From Ramlibacter sp. (GTDB taxonomy: Bacteria > Pseudomonadota > Gammaproteobacteria > Burkholderiales > Burkholderiaceae_C), in NCBI GenBank assembly GCA_016713005.1, contig JADJPY010000004.1, forward strand, positions 196,078 through 260,077: a stretch of 64,000 nt of DNA. Direction: 5' to 3'. Below, in pieces: positions 51,625 through 60,238 of the stretch (within the stretch, counting starts at the first letter, position 1; the number at the start of each line of letters is the position of its first letter). The notes beneath the pieces were generated by a model. That model was not told the DNA's origin. It saw only the letters and a program-made list of their open reading frames with translations, and made no database searches. The translations under genes were made by a program, and so were the position numbers.

Positions 51625-51660
51625 AAAAAAAGGCCGCAGGGTGTGTCCACCATGCGGCCC
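51625..51660 (-). terminator. Internal Rho-independent terminator between phnS and phnT
   Basis: On the minus strand GGCCGCA, inner stem GGTG/CACC with loop GACA, TGCGGCC, then a run of seven T. It lies 15 bases after the phnS stop and ten bases before phnT. It would make phnS message more abundant than the rest of the operon. Confidence 0.85.
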
Positions 51661-51674
51661 GTTTCGCCGGGTAC

Positions 51675-52712
51675 TCAGCGCTTTTCTGTCTTGCTGTTGT
51701 ACCGCTTCGTCCATTCAGCCAGCACCCGCTCGCGGTTCGCTGCAGTGGTGGCAAAGTCCATCTTCACCAGTCGCGCCTCGTAGTCCTTGGGCACATTGGC
51801 CAGCGGCGCGGCCACGCCCGGCTGGGCCGTGATGGCGAAGTTCTTGCCATACAGAAGCATTGCGTCCTTGCTGGACGCCCAGTCGGCCAGTTTCTTGGCG
51901 GCCTCCAGCTTCTTGGTGCCCTTGTGAATGGCAAATGCCTCCAGATCCCAGCCCAGGCCCTCCTTGGGGAAGACCAGGTCAATCGGCGCGCCCTTGGCCT
52001 TGTTGGCATTGGCGCGGTACTCAAAGGAGATCCCCATCACGAACTCGCCAGACGACGCCATGTTGCAGGGCTTGGAACCCGAGTGCGTGTACTGGGCGAT
52101 GTTTTCATGAAGCGCATCCATGAACTTCCAGCCGCCGCCCTTTCCGTTGTCGTCGCCCCAGAGGGTCAGCCAGGCCGTGACATCAAAAAACCCGGTGCCA
52201 CTGGAAGCCGGATTGGGCATGACGATCTGCCCCTTGTAGATGGGCTTGGTCATGTCCTTCCAGGTCTCCGGCTTGGGCAGGCCGCGCTTTTGCGCCTCTA
52301 CAGTGTTGAAGCACACCGTGGCACCCCACACGTCCATCCCGAACCAGGCCGGGGGGTTCTTGGTGTCGCGGTACTTGCTCATGATCGCGTCCAGATTCAG
52401 GGGGGCATACGGCTCGAGCATGCCGTTCTTGTCGAGCAGCGCCAGGCTGGATGCCGCCACACCCATCACGGCGTCGGCCTGGGGGTTGCCTTTTTCTGCC
52501 ATCAACTTGGCCGTGATGACGCCGGTTGAATCCCGAACCCACTTGATTTCAATGTCCGGGTTGACCCGGTTGAAGCCTTCCTGATAGGCCTTGAGCTGGT
52601 CAGTCTCCAGAGCGGTGTACACCAGCAACTGGGTTTTTTGGGCCAGTGCCGCGGCACTGAAGGCACACAGACCCGTCAGGGCCAGGCTCTTGAAAAAATT
52701 CGACAGGCGCAT
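51675..52712 (-). CDS. phnS: 2-aminoethylphosphonate ABC transporter substrate-binding protein
   Basis: 345 residues. Sec signal peptide MRLSNFFKSLALTGLCAFSAAALA. The mature part (QLLVYTALETDQLKAYQEGFNRVNPDIEIKWVRDSTG) is the extracellular solute-binding family 1 / iron(III)-type fold used by PhnS. GAGGAG precedes ATG. First gene of the minus-strand operon, with a consensus-like promoter and a terminator after it. Confidence 0.92.
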   Translation of the reverse strand: MRLSNFFKSLALTGLCAFSAAALAQKTQLLVYTALETDQLKAYQEGFNRVNPDIEIKWVRDSTGVITAKLMAEKGNPQADAVMGVAASSLALLDKNGMLEPYAPLNLDAIMSKYRDTKNPPAWFGMDVWGATVCFNTVEAQKRGLPKPETWKDMTKPIYKGQIVMPNPASSGTGFFDVTAWLTLWGDDNGKGGGWKFMDALHENIAQYTHSGSKPCNMASSGEFVMGISFEYRANANKAKGAPIDLVFPKEGLGWDLEAFAIHKGTKKLEAAKKLADWASSKDAMLLYGKNFAITAQPGVAAPLANVPKDYEARLVKMDFATTAANRERVLAEWTKRYNSKTEKR

Positions 52713-52781
52713 GGGAACTCCTCTAGGGCAAAAGTTGCGATGGTGTGACCCAACAATGACGGCGTGATGACGCTGGAATTG

Positions 52782-52810
52782 ATTTAACTTCGGCGTGTAT
52801 TTCTTGTCAA
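52782..52810 (-). promoter_or_regulatory. phnS promoter
   Basis: Minus strand: TTGACA (52805-52810) and TTAAAT (52782-52787), spacer 17. Predicted start about 52775, leader about 62 bases. Confidence 0.7.
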
Positions 52811-52821
52811 TTGTTATTTGT

Positions 52822-52837
52822 AGATTGTTGACAATCT
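52822..52837. promoter_or_regulatory. GntR-type operator in the phnS/gntR divergent region
   Basis: AGATTGT-TG-ACAATCT, a perfect 7-bp inverted repeat containing TTGTTGACAA, the T-GT-N-AC-A pattern of FCD GntR regulators. It overlaps the -35 box of gntR (TTGACA 52828-52833) and lies 12 bases from the phnS -35, so one site could repress both directions. Confidence 0.65.
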
Positions 52838-52855
52838 GCGCAATGCTGCTCTAAT
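52828..52855 (+). promoter_or_regulatory. gntR-phnA promoter, leaderless
   Basis: TTGACA (52828-52833), spacer 16, TCTAAT (52850-52855). The transcript would begin at about 52862, one base before the ATG at 52863, so the message is effectively leaderless. Confidence 0.6.
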
Positions 52856-52862
52856 CGGGCGC

Positions 52863-53600
52863 ATGAACGCCGTGATGCATCCCACGATTGCCCTGTTGCA
52901 GAGCAGTTCGCTCACCACTGTGGTGCAGCAGGAAATCGAGCGGGCCATCCTTGTGGGTGAATACGCACCCGGCAGCAAGCTGATCGAGGCAACGCTGGCC
53001 GAGAAGATGGGCGTTTCACGCGGACCGGTTCGTGAGGCATTTCGCATGCTCGAGGAAGCCGGCTTGTTGCGCAACGAGAAAAACCGCGGGGTATTCGTGC
53101 GTGACATCCCGATTGACGAAGCCGTGGAGATTTTTGACCTGCGCGCAGCCATGGACGAACTGGTCGGTCGCCAGCTGGCCAGAAACATCACGCCGGCCGG
53201 GCTCAAGGAGATCAAGGGCCTGGTGGACGCCATGGAAAAAACCGTCAAGGCCAATGACACACGCCAGTACCACCTGTTGAACCTGCAGTTTCATGACCGC
53301 CTGGTGGAGATGGCCGGCAACCGCAAGCTCACCGCGATCTACCGCAAACTCATCAAGGAGCTGTCGCTGTTCCGCCGGCTCAATCTGGCCGACGGCTGGC
53401 TGATGCCGATATCCGCCAACGAACACCGGCAGATCGTCAAGGCCATCGCCTCAGGCGACGCCGACGCGGCGGGCCGCGCCATGTTTGACCACGTGATGGA
53501 GAGCAAGGAGCGCACCATCGAGAACGACCTGCGCCGTCAGGCTCGCCAAACCCCCGCCTCATCACACAAGACAGGAAAGACCGACCGTGCTGACCGTTAA
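52863..53600 (+). CDS. Phosphonate-utilisation GntR (FCD) regulator
   Basis: 245 residues. Winged helix: LVGEYAPGSKLIEATLAEKMGVSRGPVREAFRMLEEAGLLRNEKNRGVFV. The all-helical FCD ligand domain follows (FDLRAAMDELVGRQLA, HDRLVEMAGNRKL, HRQIVKAIASGDADAAGRAMFDHV) with His/Asp residues for a metal-bound carboxylate-like ligand. Its 3' end overlaps phnA by 14 bases. Likely responds to a phosphonate intermediate and controls both divergent operons. Confidence 0.9.
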   Translation: MNAVMHPTIALLQSSSLTTVVQQEIERAILVGEYAPGSKLIEATLAEKMGVSRGPVREAFRMLEEAGLLRNEKNRGVFVRDIPIDEAVEIFDLRAAMDELVGRQLARNITPAGLKEIKGLVDAMEKTVKANDTRQYHLLNLQFHDRLVEMAGNRKLTAIYRKLIKELSLFRRLNLADGWLMPISANEHRQIVKAIASGDADAAGRAMFDHVMESKERTIENDLRRQARQTPASSHKTGKTDRADR

Positions 53601-54801
53601 CGGAAGAACCTACAAACTGCCCGCCGTACCCACCGTCGTGGTCTGCGTGGATGGCTGCGAGCCCGATTACCTGGCTCAAGCCGTGGCCACCGGCAAGATG
53701 CCTTGGCTTAAACAGGCCCTGGCCAACGGCTCGGCGCATGTGGCGGATTGCGTCGTGCCCAGTTTCACCAATCCCAACAACCTGTCTATCGTGACGGGCA
53801 GGCCTCCCAGCGTGCATGGCATTTGCGGCAACTACCTGTTTGACCAGGCCAGTGGCACCGAAGTTATGATGAACGACCCGAAATGGCTGCGCGCGCCGAC
53901 CCTTCTGGCCGCCCTGGCCGACGCCGGAAAGCGTGTCGCCGTGGTCACGGCCAAGGACAAGTTGCGCAAGCTGCTGGGCCACCAGATGAAGGGCATCTGC
54001 TTCTCATCCGAAAAGGCGGACCAGGTGACCCTGGAGGAAAACGGCATCACCGATGTGCTGGCACTTGTTGGCAAGCCCGTGCCCAGCGTCTACAGCGCCG
54101 ACTTGTCGGAGTTCGTCTTCGCGGCCGGCGTCAAGCTGATGCAGACGCGCCGGCCGGATGTGATGTACCTCTCCACCACCGACTACATCCAGCACAAGCA
54201 CGCGCCCGGCACAGAAGGTGCCAACGCCTTCTACACCATGATGGACCGCTACCTGGGCCAGCTCGATGAAATGGGCTGCGTGATTGCGCTGACGGCCGAC
54301 CATGGCATGAACGCCAAGGTGGCGATGGACGGGACACCCGATGTGATTTACCTGCAGGACTGGTTTGACGCGCGGCTGGGCGCGGGAGCAGCCCGCGTGA
54401 TCCTGCCGATTACCGACCCGTATGTGGTGCACCACGGCGCATTGGGCTCTTTTGCCACTGTCTACCTGCCTGCTGGCAGTGACGTTGCGGATACCTGCAG
54501 CCAGCTGGCAAACACCAAGGGCATGGAAGTGGTGCTCTCCCGTGAGGCCGCAGCCGAGCGCTTTGAACTGCCACCCGACCGCATCGGGGACATTGTTTGC
54601 GTTTCCGAGCGTTTCACCGTCATTGGCACCTCAGCGTCACGCCATGACCTCTCGGGGCTGGATGCACCCCTGCGCTCACACGGGGGCATCAGCGAACAAC
54701 GCGTGCCACTGATCGTCAACCGAAAATTGCCGGGCTTGGACACCGCGCGCCGATTCCGCAACTTCGACGCATTCGATCTGGCCCTGAATTACGCACAGTG
54801 A
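53587..54801 (+). CDS. phnA: Phosphonoacetate hydrolase
   Basis: 404 residues from a GTG start inside the gntR end, preceded by AGGAAAG. Alkaline-phosphatase superfamily. Metal Asp in VVCVDGCEPDY, nucleophile Thr in VPSFTNPNNLSIVTG, further ligands in STTDYIQHKHAPG and LTADHGMNAK, and the C-terminal HGGISEQ His. Splits phosphonoacetate to acetate and phosphate, the final step of the PhnW-PhnY-PhnA route. Confidence 0.95.
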   Translation: MLTVNGRTYKLPAVPTVVVCVDGCEPDYLAQAVATGKMPWLKQALANGSAHVADCVVPSFTNPNNLSIVTGRPPSVHGICGNYLFDQASGTEVMMNDPKWLRAPTLLAALADAGKRVAVVTAKDKLRKLLGHQMKGICFSSEKADQVTLEENGITDVLALVGKPVPSVYSADLSEFVFAAGVKLMQTRRPDVMYLSTTDYIQHKHAPGTEGANAFYTMMDRYLGQLDEMGCVIALTADHGMNAKVAMDGTPDVIYLQDWFDARLGAGAARVILPITDPYVVHHGALGSFATVYLPAGSDVADTCSQLANTKGMEVVLSREAAAERFELPPDRIGDIVCVSERFTVIGTSASRHDLSGLDAPLRSHGGISEQRVPLIVNRKLPGLDTARRFRNFDAFDLALNYAQ

Positions 54802-54814
54802 GCCGGGGCGCGCA

Positions 54815-56272
54815 ATGATTGAACAGTACATCCGCGACCACCACCTGGACCAGATGCGGCTGGCAGGACGCAATATCGGCGCAGACCGTGCGGGCGACCG
54901 CGTCATTCCGGTCTTCAATCCCTACACCGGGAAGTGCATCGGCACCGTGCCCAAGGCAACGCTTGAAGAAGTACGAGGCACATTCGCCCAGGCCCATGCG
55001 GCGCATCCGCAGCTGAGCCGGTTCGAGCGGGCGGCCATCCTCAACAAGGCCTCTGCCATCATCCAGCAGCGCCTGCAGGAGGTGGCACACCTGATCACTT
55101 CCGAGTCTGGGCTGTGCCAGAAAGACGCTCTTTACGAAGCCGGCCGCGTGAGCGATGTGCTTCTGTTCGGGGCCAATGAAGTGCTCAAGGACGATGGCCA
55201 GATCTTCAGCTGCGACCTGACCCACCATGGCAAGAAGCGCAAGGTGTACACGAGCCGTGCGCCTCTTCTGGGTGTGATCACCGCAATCACGCCTTTCAAT
55301 CACCCGATGAACCAGGTGGCACACAAGGTGGTGCCCAGCATTGCGACCAACAACCGCATGGTGCTCAAGCCTTCGGAGAAGGTGCCTTTCTCGGCCATCC
55401 TGTTTGCCGACATCCTGTACGAGGCCGGCCTTCCGCCTGAAATGCTGAGCGTCATCACAGGGGACCCGCGCGAGATTGCCGACGAGATGATCACCAATGA
55501 ACACGTTGACCTGGTCACATTCACCGGTGGCGTGGCCATCGGCAAGTACATCGCCAGCAAGGCGGGCTACCGGCGCATGGTGCTGGAGCTGGGCGGCAAC
55601 GACCCCATCATCGTGATGGAAGATGCCGACATTGATGAGGCCTCTACCCTGGCGGTTCAGGGCAGCTACAAGAATTCGGGCCAGCGCTGCACCGCCATCA
55701 AGCGCATGCTGGTGCACGAGTCGGTGGCCAGTCGGTTCGTGGAGCAGCTCGTCGCGAAAACGGGCGCCTGGAAATACGGCGATCCGATGGACAAGTCCAA
55801 CGACATGGGCACAGTCATCGACGAGCCGGCAGCGATGCTGTTTGAGTCGCGGGTGAACGAGGCCGTAGCCCAGGGGGCAAGATTGCTTGCCGGCAACCAG
55901 CGCCGGGGCGCGCTGTACGCACCCACCGTGCTCGACAACGTGGACCCGCGCATGACGGTTGCGCTGGAGGAAACCTTCGGCCCGGTGTCGCCCGTCATCC
56001 GCTTCCGCGACATTGACGAAGCCATCCGCATCTCCAACGGCACGGCCTATGGCCTGAGCAGTGCGGTCTGCACCAACCGGCTTGACTACATCACCCGCTT
56101 TGTGAACGAGCTGCAGGTGGGTACTGTGAATGTGCGCGAGGTACCGGGCTACCGGCTGGAACTCACCCCCTTCGGAGGCATCAAGGACTCGGGCCTGGGC
56201 TACAAGGAAGGGGTGCAGGAAGCGATCAAGAGTTTCACCAACCTGAAGACCTACTCCTTGCCATGGCTTTGA
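54815..56272 (+). CDS. phnY: Phosphonoacetaldehyde dehydrogenase
   Basis: 485 residues. ALDH superfamily: ITPFNHPMNQVAHKVVPSIATNNRMVLKPSEK, FTGGVAIGKYIA, Glu in LELGGNDP and nucleophile in NSGQRCTAIKRM. With phnA and phnW adjacent it fits PhnY, which oxidises phosphonoacetaldehyde to phosphonoacetate. It overlaps the HD gene by ten bases. Confidence 0.93.
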   Translation: MIEQYIRDHHLDQMRLAGRNIGADRAGDRVIPVFNPYTGKCIGTVPKATLEEVRGTFAQAHAAHPQLSRFERAAILNKASAIIQQRLQEVAHLITSESGLCQKDALYEAGRVSDVLLFGANEVLKDDGQIFSCDLTHHGKKRKVYTSRAPLLGVITAITPFNHPMNQVAHKVVPSIATNNRMVLKPSEKVPFSAILFADILYEAGLPPEMLSVITGDPREIADEMITNEHVDLVTFTGGVAIGKYIASKAGYRRMVLELGGNDPIIVMEDADIDEASTLAVQGSYKNSGQRCTAIKRMLVHESVASRFVEQLVAKTGAWKYGDPMDKSNDMGTVIDEPAAMLFESRVNEAVAQGARLLAGNQRRGALYAPTVLDNVDPRMTVALEETFGPVSPVIRFRDIDEAIRISNGTAYGLSSAVCTNRLDYITRFVNELQVGTVNVREVPGYRLELTPFGGIKDSGLGYKEGVQEAIKSFTNLKTYSLPWL

Positions 56273-56814
56273 CACTTGGAGACATCGAGCAGCTGTTTGC
56301 AACGCGCGGTGGCGAGCAGTACAGCGGCGAACCCGTAACGCAGCTTGAGCACGCGTTGCAGTGCGCCACGCTGGCCGAGAACAGCAACGCCGACGACTCC
56401 CTTGTGACGGCAGCGCTGCTGCACGACCTCGGCCACCTGTTGCACGACCTGGGCGCCACGCCCACGCTCCAGGGGGTGGACGACGTTCACCAGTACCGCG
56501 CCCTGCCGTTCCTGCGCGGCCTGTTTGGCGATGCGGTTCTGGACCCGATCAAGTTGCATGTTGACGCCAAGCGCTACCTTTGCGCGACCCGCCCCGACTA
56601 CTTCGCCGCGCTCTCGGACGACTCCAAGCGTTCGCTGGCACTGCAAGGCGGCATTTACTCGGCCAATCAGGCCGACAGCTTCATCCGCCTCCCTGGCGCA
56701 GACGCCGCCGTGCGTTTGCGCGTCTGGGACGATCTGGCCAAGGAAGACGGTCTGGACACGCCGCCGCTGTCGCACTTCCTGGATCGGGCGCGGCGCTGCG
56801 TCGTCGCTTCATGA
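56263..56814 (+). CDS. PhnZ/TmpB-like HD-domain mixed-valent diiron oxygenase
   Basis: 183 residues. Close in pattern to PhnZ: YSGEPVTQLEHALQCA (Tyr/Glu substrate-gating and first His), LLHDLGH (HD metal pair), HVDAKRYLCATRPDYF and LSDDSKRSLALQGG. PhnZ oxidatively cleaves the C-P bond of 1-hydroxy-2-aminoethylphosphonate to glycine and phosphate; TmpB does so for the trimethylated compound. No 2-oxoglutarate dioxygenase partner (PhnY*/TmpA) is found in this window, so it may use environmental or separately made hydroxyphosphonates. Confidence 0.9.
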   Translation: MALTLGDIEQLFATRGGEQYSGEPVTQLEHALQCATLAENSNADDSLVTAALLHDLGHLLHDLGATPTLQGVDDVHQYRALPFLRGLFGDAVLDPIKLHVDAKRYLCATRPDYFAALSDDSKRSLALQGGIYSANQADSFIRLPGADAAVRLRVWDDLAKEDGLDTPPLSHFLDRARRCVVAS

Positions 56815-57668
56815 CGCTCACCTGGAGCGTGGTGGCCGCCGTGCTCTTCGGCGCGCTGCTGCACGCCAGCTGGAACGCCCTGGTCAAGTCCAGCGCGGAC
56901 AAGGCACTGGACACAGCCGTCATTCACCTTGTGGGCTCGTTCATCGGCCTGCCTCTGGTGCTGATTACCGGTTTGCCGCCGGCGGCCGCTTGGCCGTACA
57001 TCGGCGCATCAGTGGTCATCCACATCGGCTACTACATCGCGCTGACAGGCGCGTACAAGCACGGCGACCTGGGCCTGACGTACCCATTGATGCGTGGCGT
57101 GGGGCCCATGCTGGTGGCCTTGTCGGCCACCTTTACGCTGGGCGAAACGCTCACGCCCGTTGCCTGGGCGGGTGTGCTGGGCGTGTGCAGCGGTGTGCTG
57201 GTGCTTGGCCTGTCGCGCCGCGCACTGGACCAGCCCAAGGCCGTCGCCTTTGCGCTGGTCAACGCGGTGGTCATCGCCATCTACACCGTGGTTGATGCGC
57301 TGGGCGCGCGCGCGGCGGTGCAGGGCGGCGGCAATGCCTTGCAGTATGTTGCGATGCTCTTTGTGCTGGACGGCTGGCCGTTCGCGCTGATCGTGCTGAG
57401 CCGTCGCGGCCTTGCCGTGGCACTGCCCTATGCCCGGGCCAGACTGCCGGTGGCCTTCGTGGGCGCGGCGGCGTCACTGGGCTCGTACGGCATCGCGCTG
57501 TGGGCCATGACCCGTGCCCCTGTGGCCACAGTGGCCGCCCTGCGTGAAACGTCCGTGCTGTTTGCTGCTCTGCTTGGCAGCTGGTTCCTGAAGGAAGCCT
57601 TCACCACACGTCGCGCCGTTGGAACCGGCGTGATCCTGGCCGGTGTGATGGCTCTGCGAATGGGGTAA
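56811..57668 (+). CDS. EamA/DMT family transporter
   Basis: 285 residues, ten TM helices in two repeats of five: VVAAVLFGALLHASWNALVKSS starts repeat 1 and FALVNAVVIAIYTVVDALGA starts repeat 2. A drug/metabolite-type exporter or importer. It overlaps the PhnZ-like stop by ATGA, so it belongs to the phosphonate operon; its substrate may be a phosphonate or its amine product. Confidence 0.88.
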   Translation: MTLTWSVVAAVLFGALLHASWNALVKSSADKALDTAVIHLVGSFIGLPLVLITGLPPAAAWPYIGASVVIHIGYYIALTGAYKHGDLGLTYPLMRGVGPMLVALSATFTLGETLTPVAWAGVLGVCSGVLVLGLSRRALDQPKAVAFALVNAVVIAIYTVVDALGARAAVQGGGNALQYVAMLFVLDGWPFALIVLSRRGLAVALPYARARLPVAFVGAAASLGSYGIALWAMTRAPVATVAALRETSVLFAALLGSWFLKEAFTTRRAVGTGVILAGVMALRMG

Positions 57669-57672
57669 TCGA

Positions 57673-60096
57673 ATGACCTTTCCGACTCATGTGCAAACCG
57701 TGATTGTGGGCGGCGGCATTGCCGGCTGCTCCACCGCCTATCACCTGTCCAGGTTGGGCCATACCGATGTGCTGCTGCTGGAACAGGGCAAGCTCACCAG
57801 CGGCACCACCTGGCACGCTGCCGGCCTGGTGGGACAGATGCGGCCAAACCGCAGCATGACCGCCATGAGCAAATACGGCATCGAACTGTATTCCACGCTT
57901 GAGCAGGAAACCGGCCTGGCCACCGGCTGGAAACAATGCGGCAGCGTGAACGTGGCCCGCACGCCCGAGCGACTGAAGGTGCTGCGCAAGCAGGTGGCAC
58001 TGGCCCACAGTTTTGGCGTGGAATGCCACGAGATATCGCCTGCCGAGGCTGGCGACAAGTACCCCGTGATGCGCACGGACGACCTGGCCGGTGCCATCTG
58101 GCTGCCTGGGGATGGCAAGGCCAATCCTGCAGACCTGTGCATGTCGCTTGCCCGGGGAGCGCGCAACCGGGGCGTGAAGATCGTTGAGGGCGTTGAAGTG
58201 ACAGGCGTGGTCGCGGAACACGACAGGGCGGCTGGCGTGCGTGTCAGGCACGACGGCGTCGAGCACGTGGTGTATTGCGAGACCGTCGTCAATTGCGCGG
58301 GCCAGTGGGCGCGGCAGTTTGGGCGGCTGGCGGGCGTGAACGTGCCGCTGTATTCGGCCGAGCATTTCTACATCGTGACTGGGCGAATTCCCGGCGTGCA
58401 CCCCATGCTGCCCGTCATGCGTGACCCGGACGGCTACATCTACTACAAAGGAAGAAGTTGGCGGGCTGGTCATGGGTGGCTTTGAACCCCGGGCCAAGCC
58501 CTGGAAGATGGACCCGATCCCCAGCACCTTCCAGTTCGAATTGCTGGACGAGGACTGGGACCAGTTCGAGATCCTGATGACCAATGCGATGCACCGCACG
58601 CCCTGCCTGGAGACTGCAGAAATAAAAATGCTGCTCAACGGCCCCGAGAGCTTCACGCCCGACGGCAATTTCATCCTGGGCGAGGCGCCTGAGCTGCGGG
58701 GTTACTTTGTATGCGCCGGCTTCAATTCGGCGGGCATTGCCAACAGCGGCGGGGCAGGCCGCCTGGTGGCCGAGTGGATCGTGGGTGGCGAACCCAGCAT
58801 GGATCTTTGGGAGGTGGACATACGCCGTTTTGGCGCATTCACCGGCAACCGCAAGGCGCTGGCCGAGCGTACCGGCGAAACGCTGGGCCTGCACTACGCG
58901 ATGCGCTGGCCCCGGCAGGAGCTGGAGACCGCACGCCCGCTGCGCACTTCTGCGCTGTACGACCTGCTGGCCGCCAAGGGCGCCGAGTTTGGCAGCAAGA
59001 ACGGCTGGGAGCGGGCCAACTATTTCAAGCCCGAAGGTCAGTCGCGCCCTGAATACACGCTGGGCAAGCCTGGCTGGTTGCCCTGGATGCAGGCCGAACA
59101 GAGGGCCACGCGTGAAGCGGTTGCCCTGTACGACCAGACTTCGTTCAGCAAGCTGCTTGTGCAGGGTCGCGACGCCCTGGGTGTTCTGCAGCGCCTGTGC
59201 GCCAACGAAATGGATGTGCCTGTCGGCAAGATGGTCTACACGCCCATGCTGAATGCGCGGGGCGGCATAGAGAGCGACCTGACGGTCATGCGTCTGGCCC
59301 GGGAGAAATTCCTCATCGTCACCGGATCCGCCCAGACCGTGCGGGACATGGACTGGATCGGACGGCAGATTGAGCCCGAAGACCACGCGGTGCTGACCGA
59401 CGTTTCCGGGCAGTACAGCGTGCTGTCTGTCATGGGTCCGAAGGCCCGCGAACTGTTGGCCCGGGTGAGCCCGGACGACCTCTCCCCCGAGGGCCTGAAA
59501 TTCTCCTGGACCAAAGAGATTGACCTGGGGCACGCCCGCGTGCGCGCTGCACGCATGAGCTACGTGGGCGGACCTGGCTTTGAGCTGTATGTGCCTGTGG
59601 AAATGGCGCGCCATGTTTACCTTGCGTTGCACGAAGCCGGTGCCGAGCTGGGCCTGAGGGACGCCGGCTACTACGCCCTTGACGCCCTGCGCATCGAACA
59701 GGGTCGTCGCGCATGGGGCGCAGAGCTCGGGCCTGACGAGACGCCGTGGGAGGCGGGTCTGGCCTTCAGTGTGCGGCTGGACAAGCCCGCACGCTTCGTG
59801 GGCCGGGAGGCCTTGCTGGCCGCACAGGGCAAGCCACTGCGCAAGAAACTCGTGACACTGGTCTTTCAGGATCCGGCGGTTCAGGCCTGGGGTGGAGAGC
59901 CATCGTTGTGGACAACGAAACTGTCGGGGAGATTTCGTCTGCGGGCTGGAGCCCGCTCGCGGGCGCCTGCGTGGCACTCGGCTACGTTCGGGGAACAGCT
60001 GCGTTGCAGTTGCACACCGGCACGCCTGCGCACGCCATCCTGTGGGGAGACCGCGCAGCGGTGACCCTTCACGACCGGTGGCCGGCTCAGCTTTAA
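57673..60096 (+). pseudogene. FAD-dependent / GcvT-type amine dehydrogenase, two frameshifts
   Basis: About 805 codons when repaired. N-terminal DAO domain (VIVGGGIAGCSTAYHLSRLGH, GTTWHAAGLVGQMRPN) and C-terminal GcvT folate-type domain (YFKPEGQSRPEY, DQTSFSKLLVQG), as in dimethylglycine and sarcosine dehydrogenases. One extra G near 58448 shifts YYKEEVGGLV; one missing base near 59897 shifts the end, whose real sequence (AIVVDNETVGEISSAGWSP) is in another frame. Probably sequencing errors. Context suggests oxidative removal of N-methyl groups from aminophosphonates or their betaine products. Confidence 0.82.
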
Positions 60097-60103
60097 GCCG
60101 GAA

Positions 60104-60159
60104 GCGCTATCATTTTAATAGCTACATAACAAGCATGGACGGGGGCTGGAGCCCAATTT
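60104..60159 (+). repeat. Dispersed repeat family A, copy 6
   Basis: GCGCTATCATTTTAATAGC, spacer, GGACGGGGGCTGGAGCCCAA and TTT. It lies between the amine dehydrogenase stop and the ABC exporter start, just at the end of the phosphonate island. Confidence 0.8.
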
Positions 60160-60238
60160 CTTCCAGAAATCCGGCACAGACTCCCCAGCCGGCGCATGCA
60201 ACGCCTTGCGGCACAATACGGGCTGCTCCGGGCGCCCG

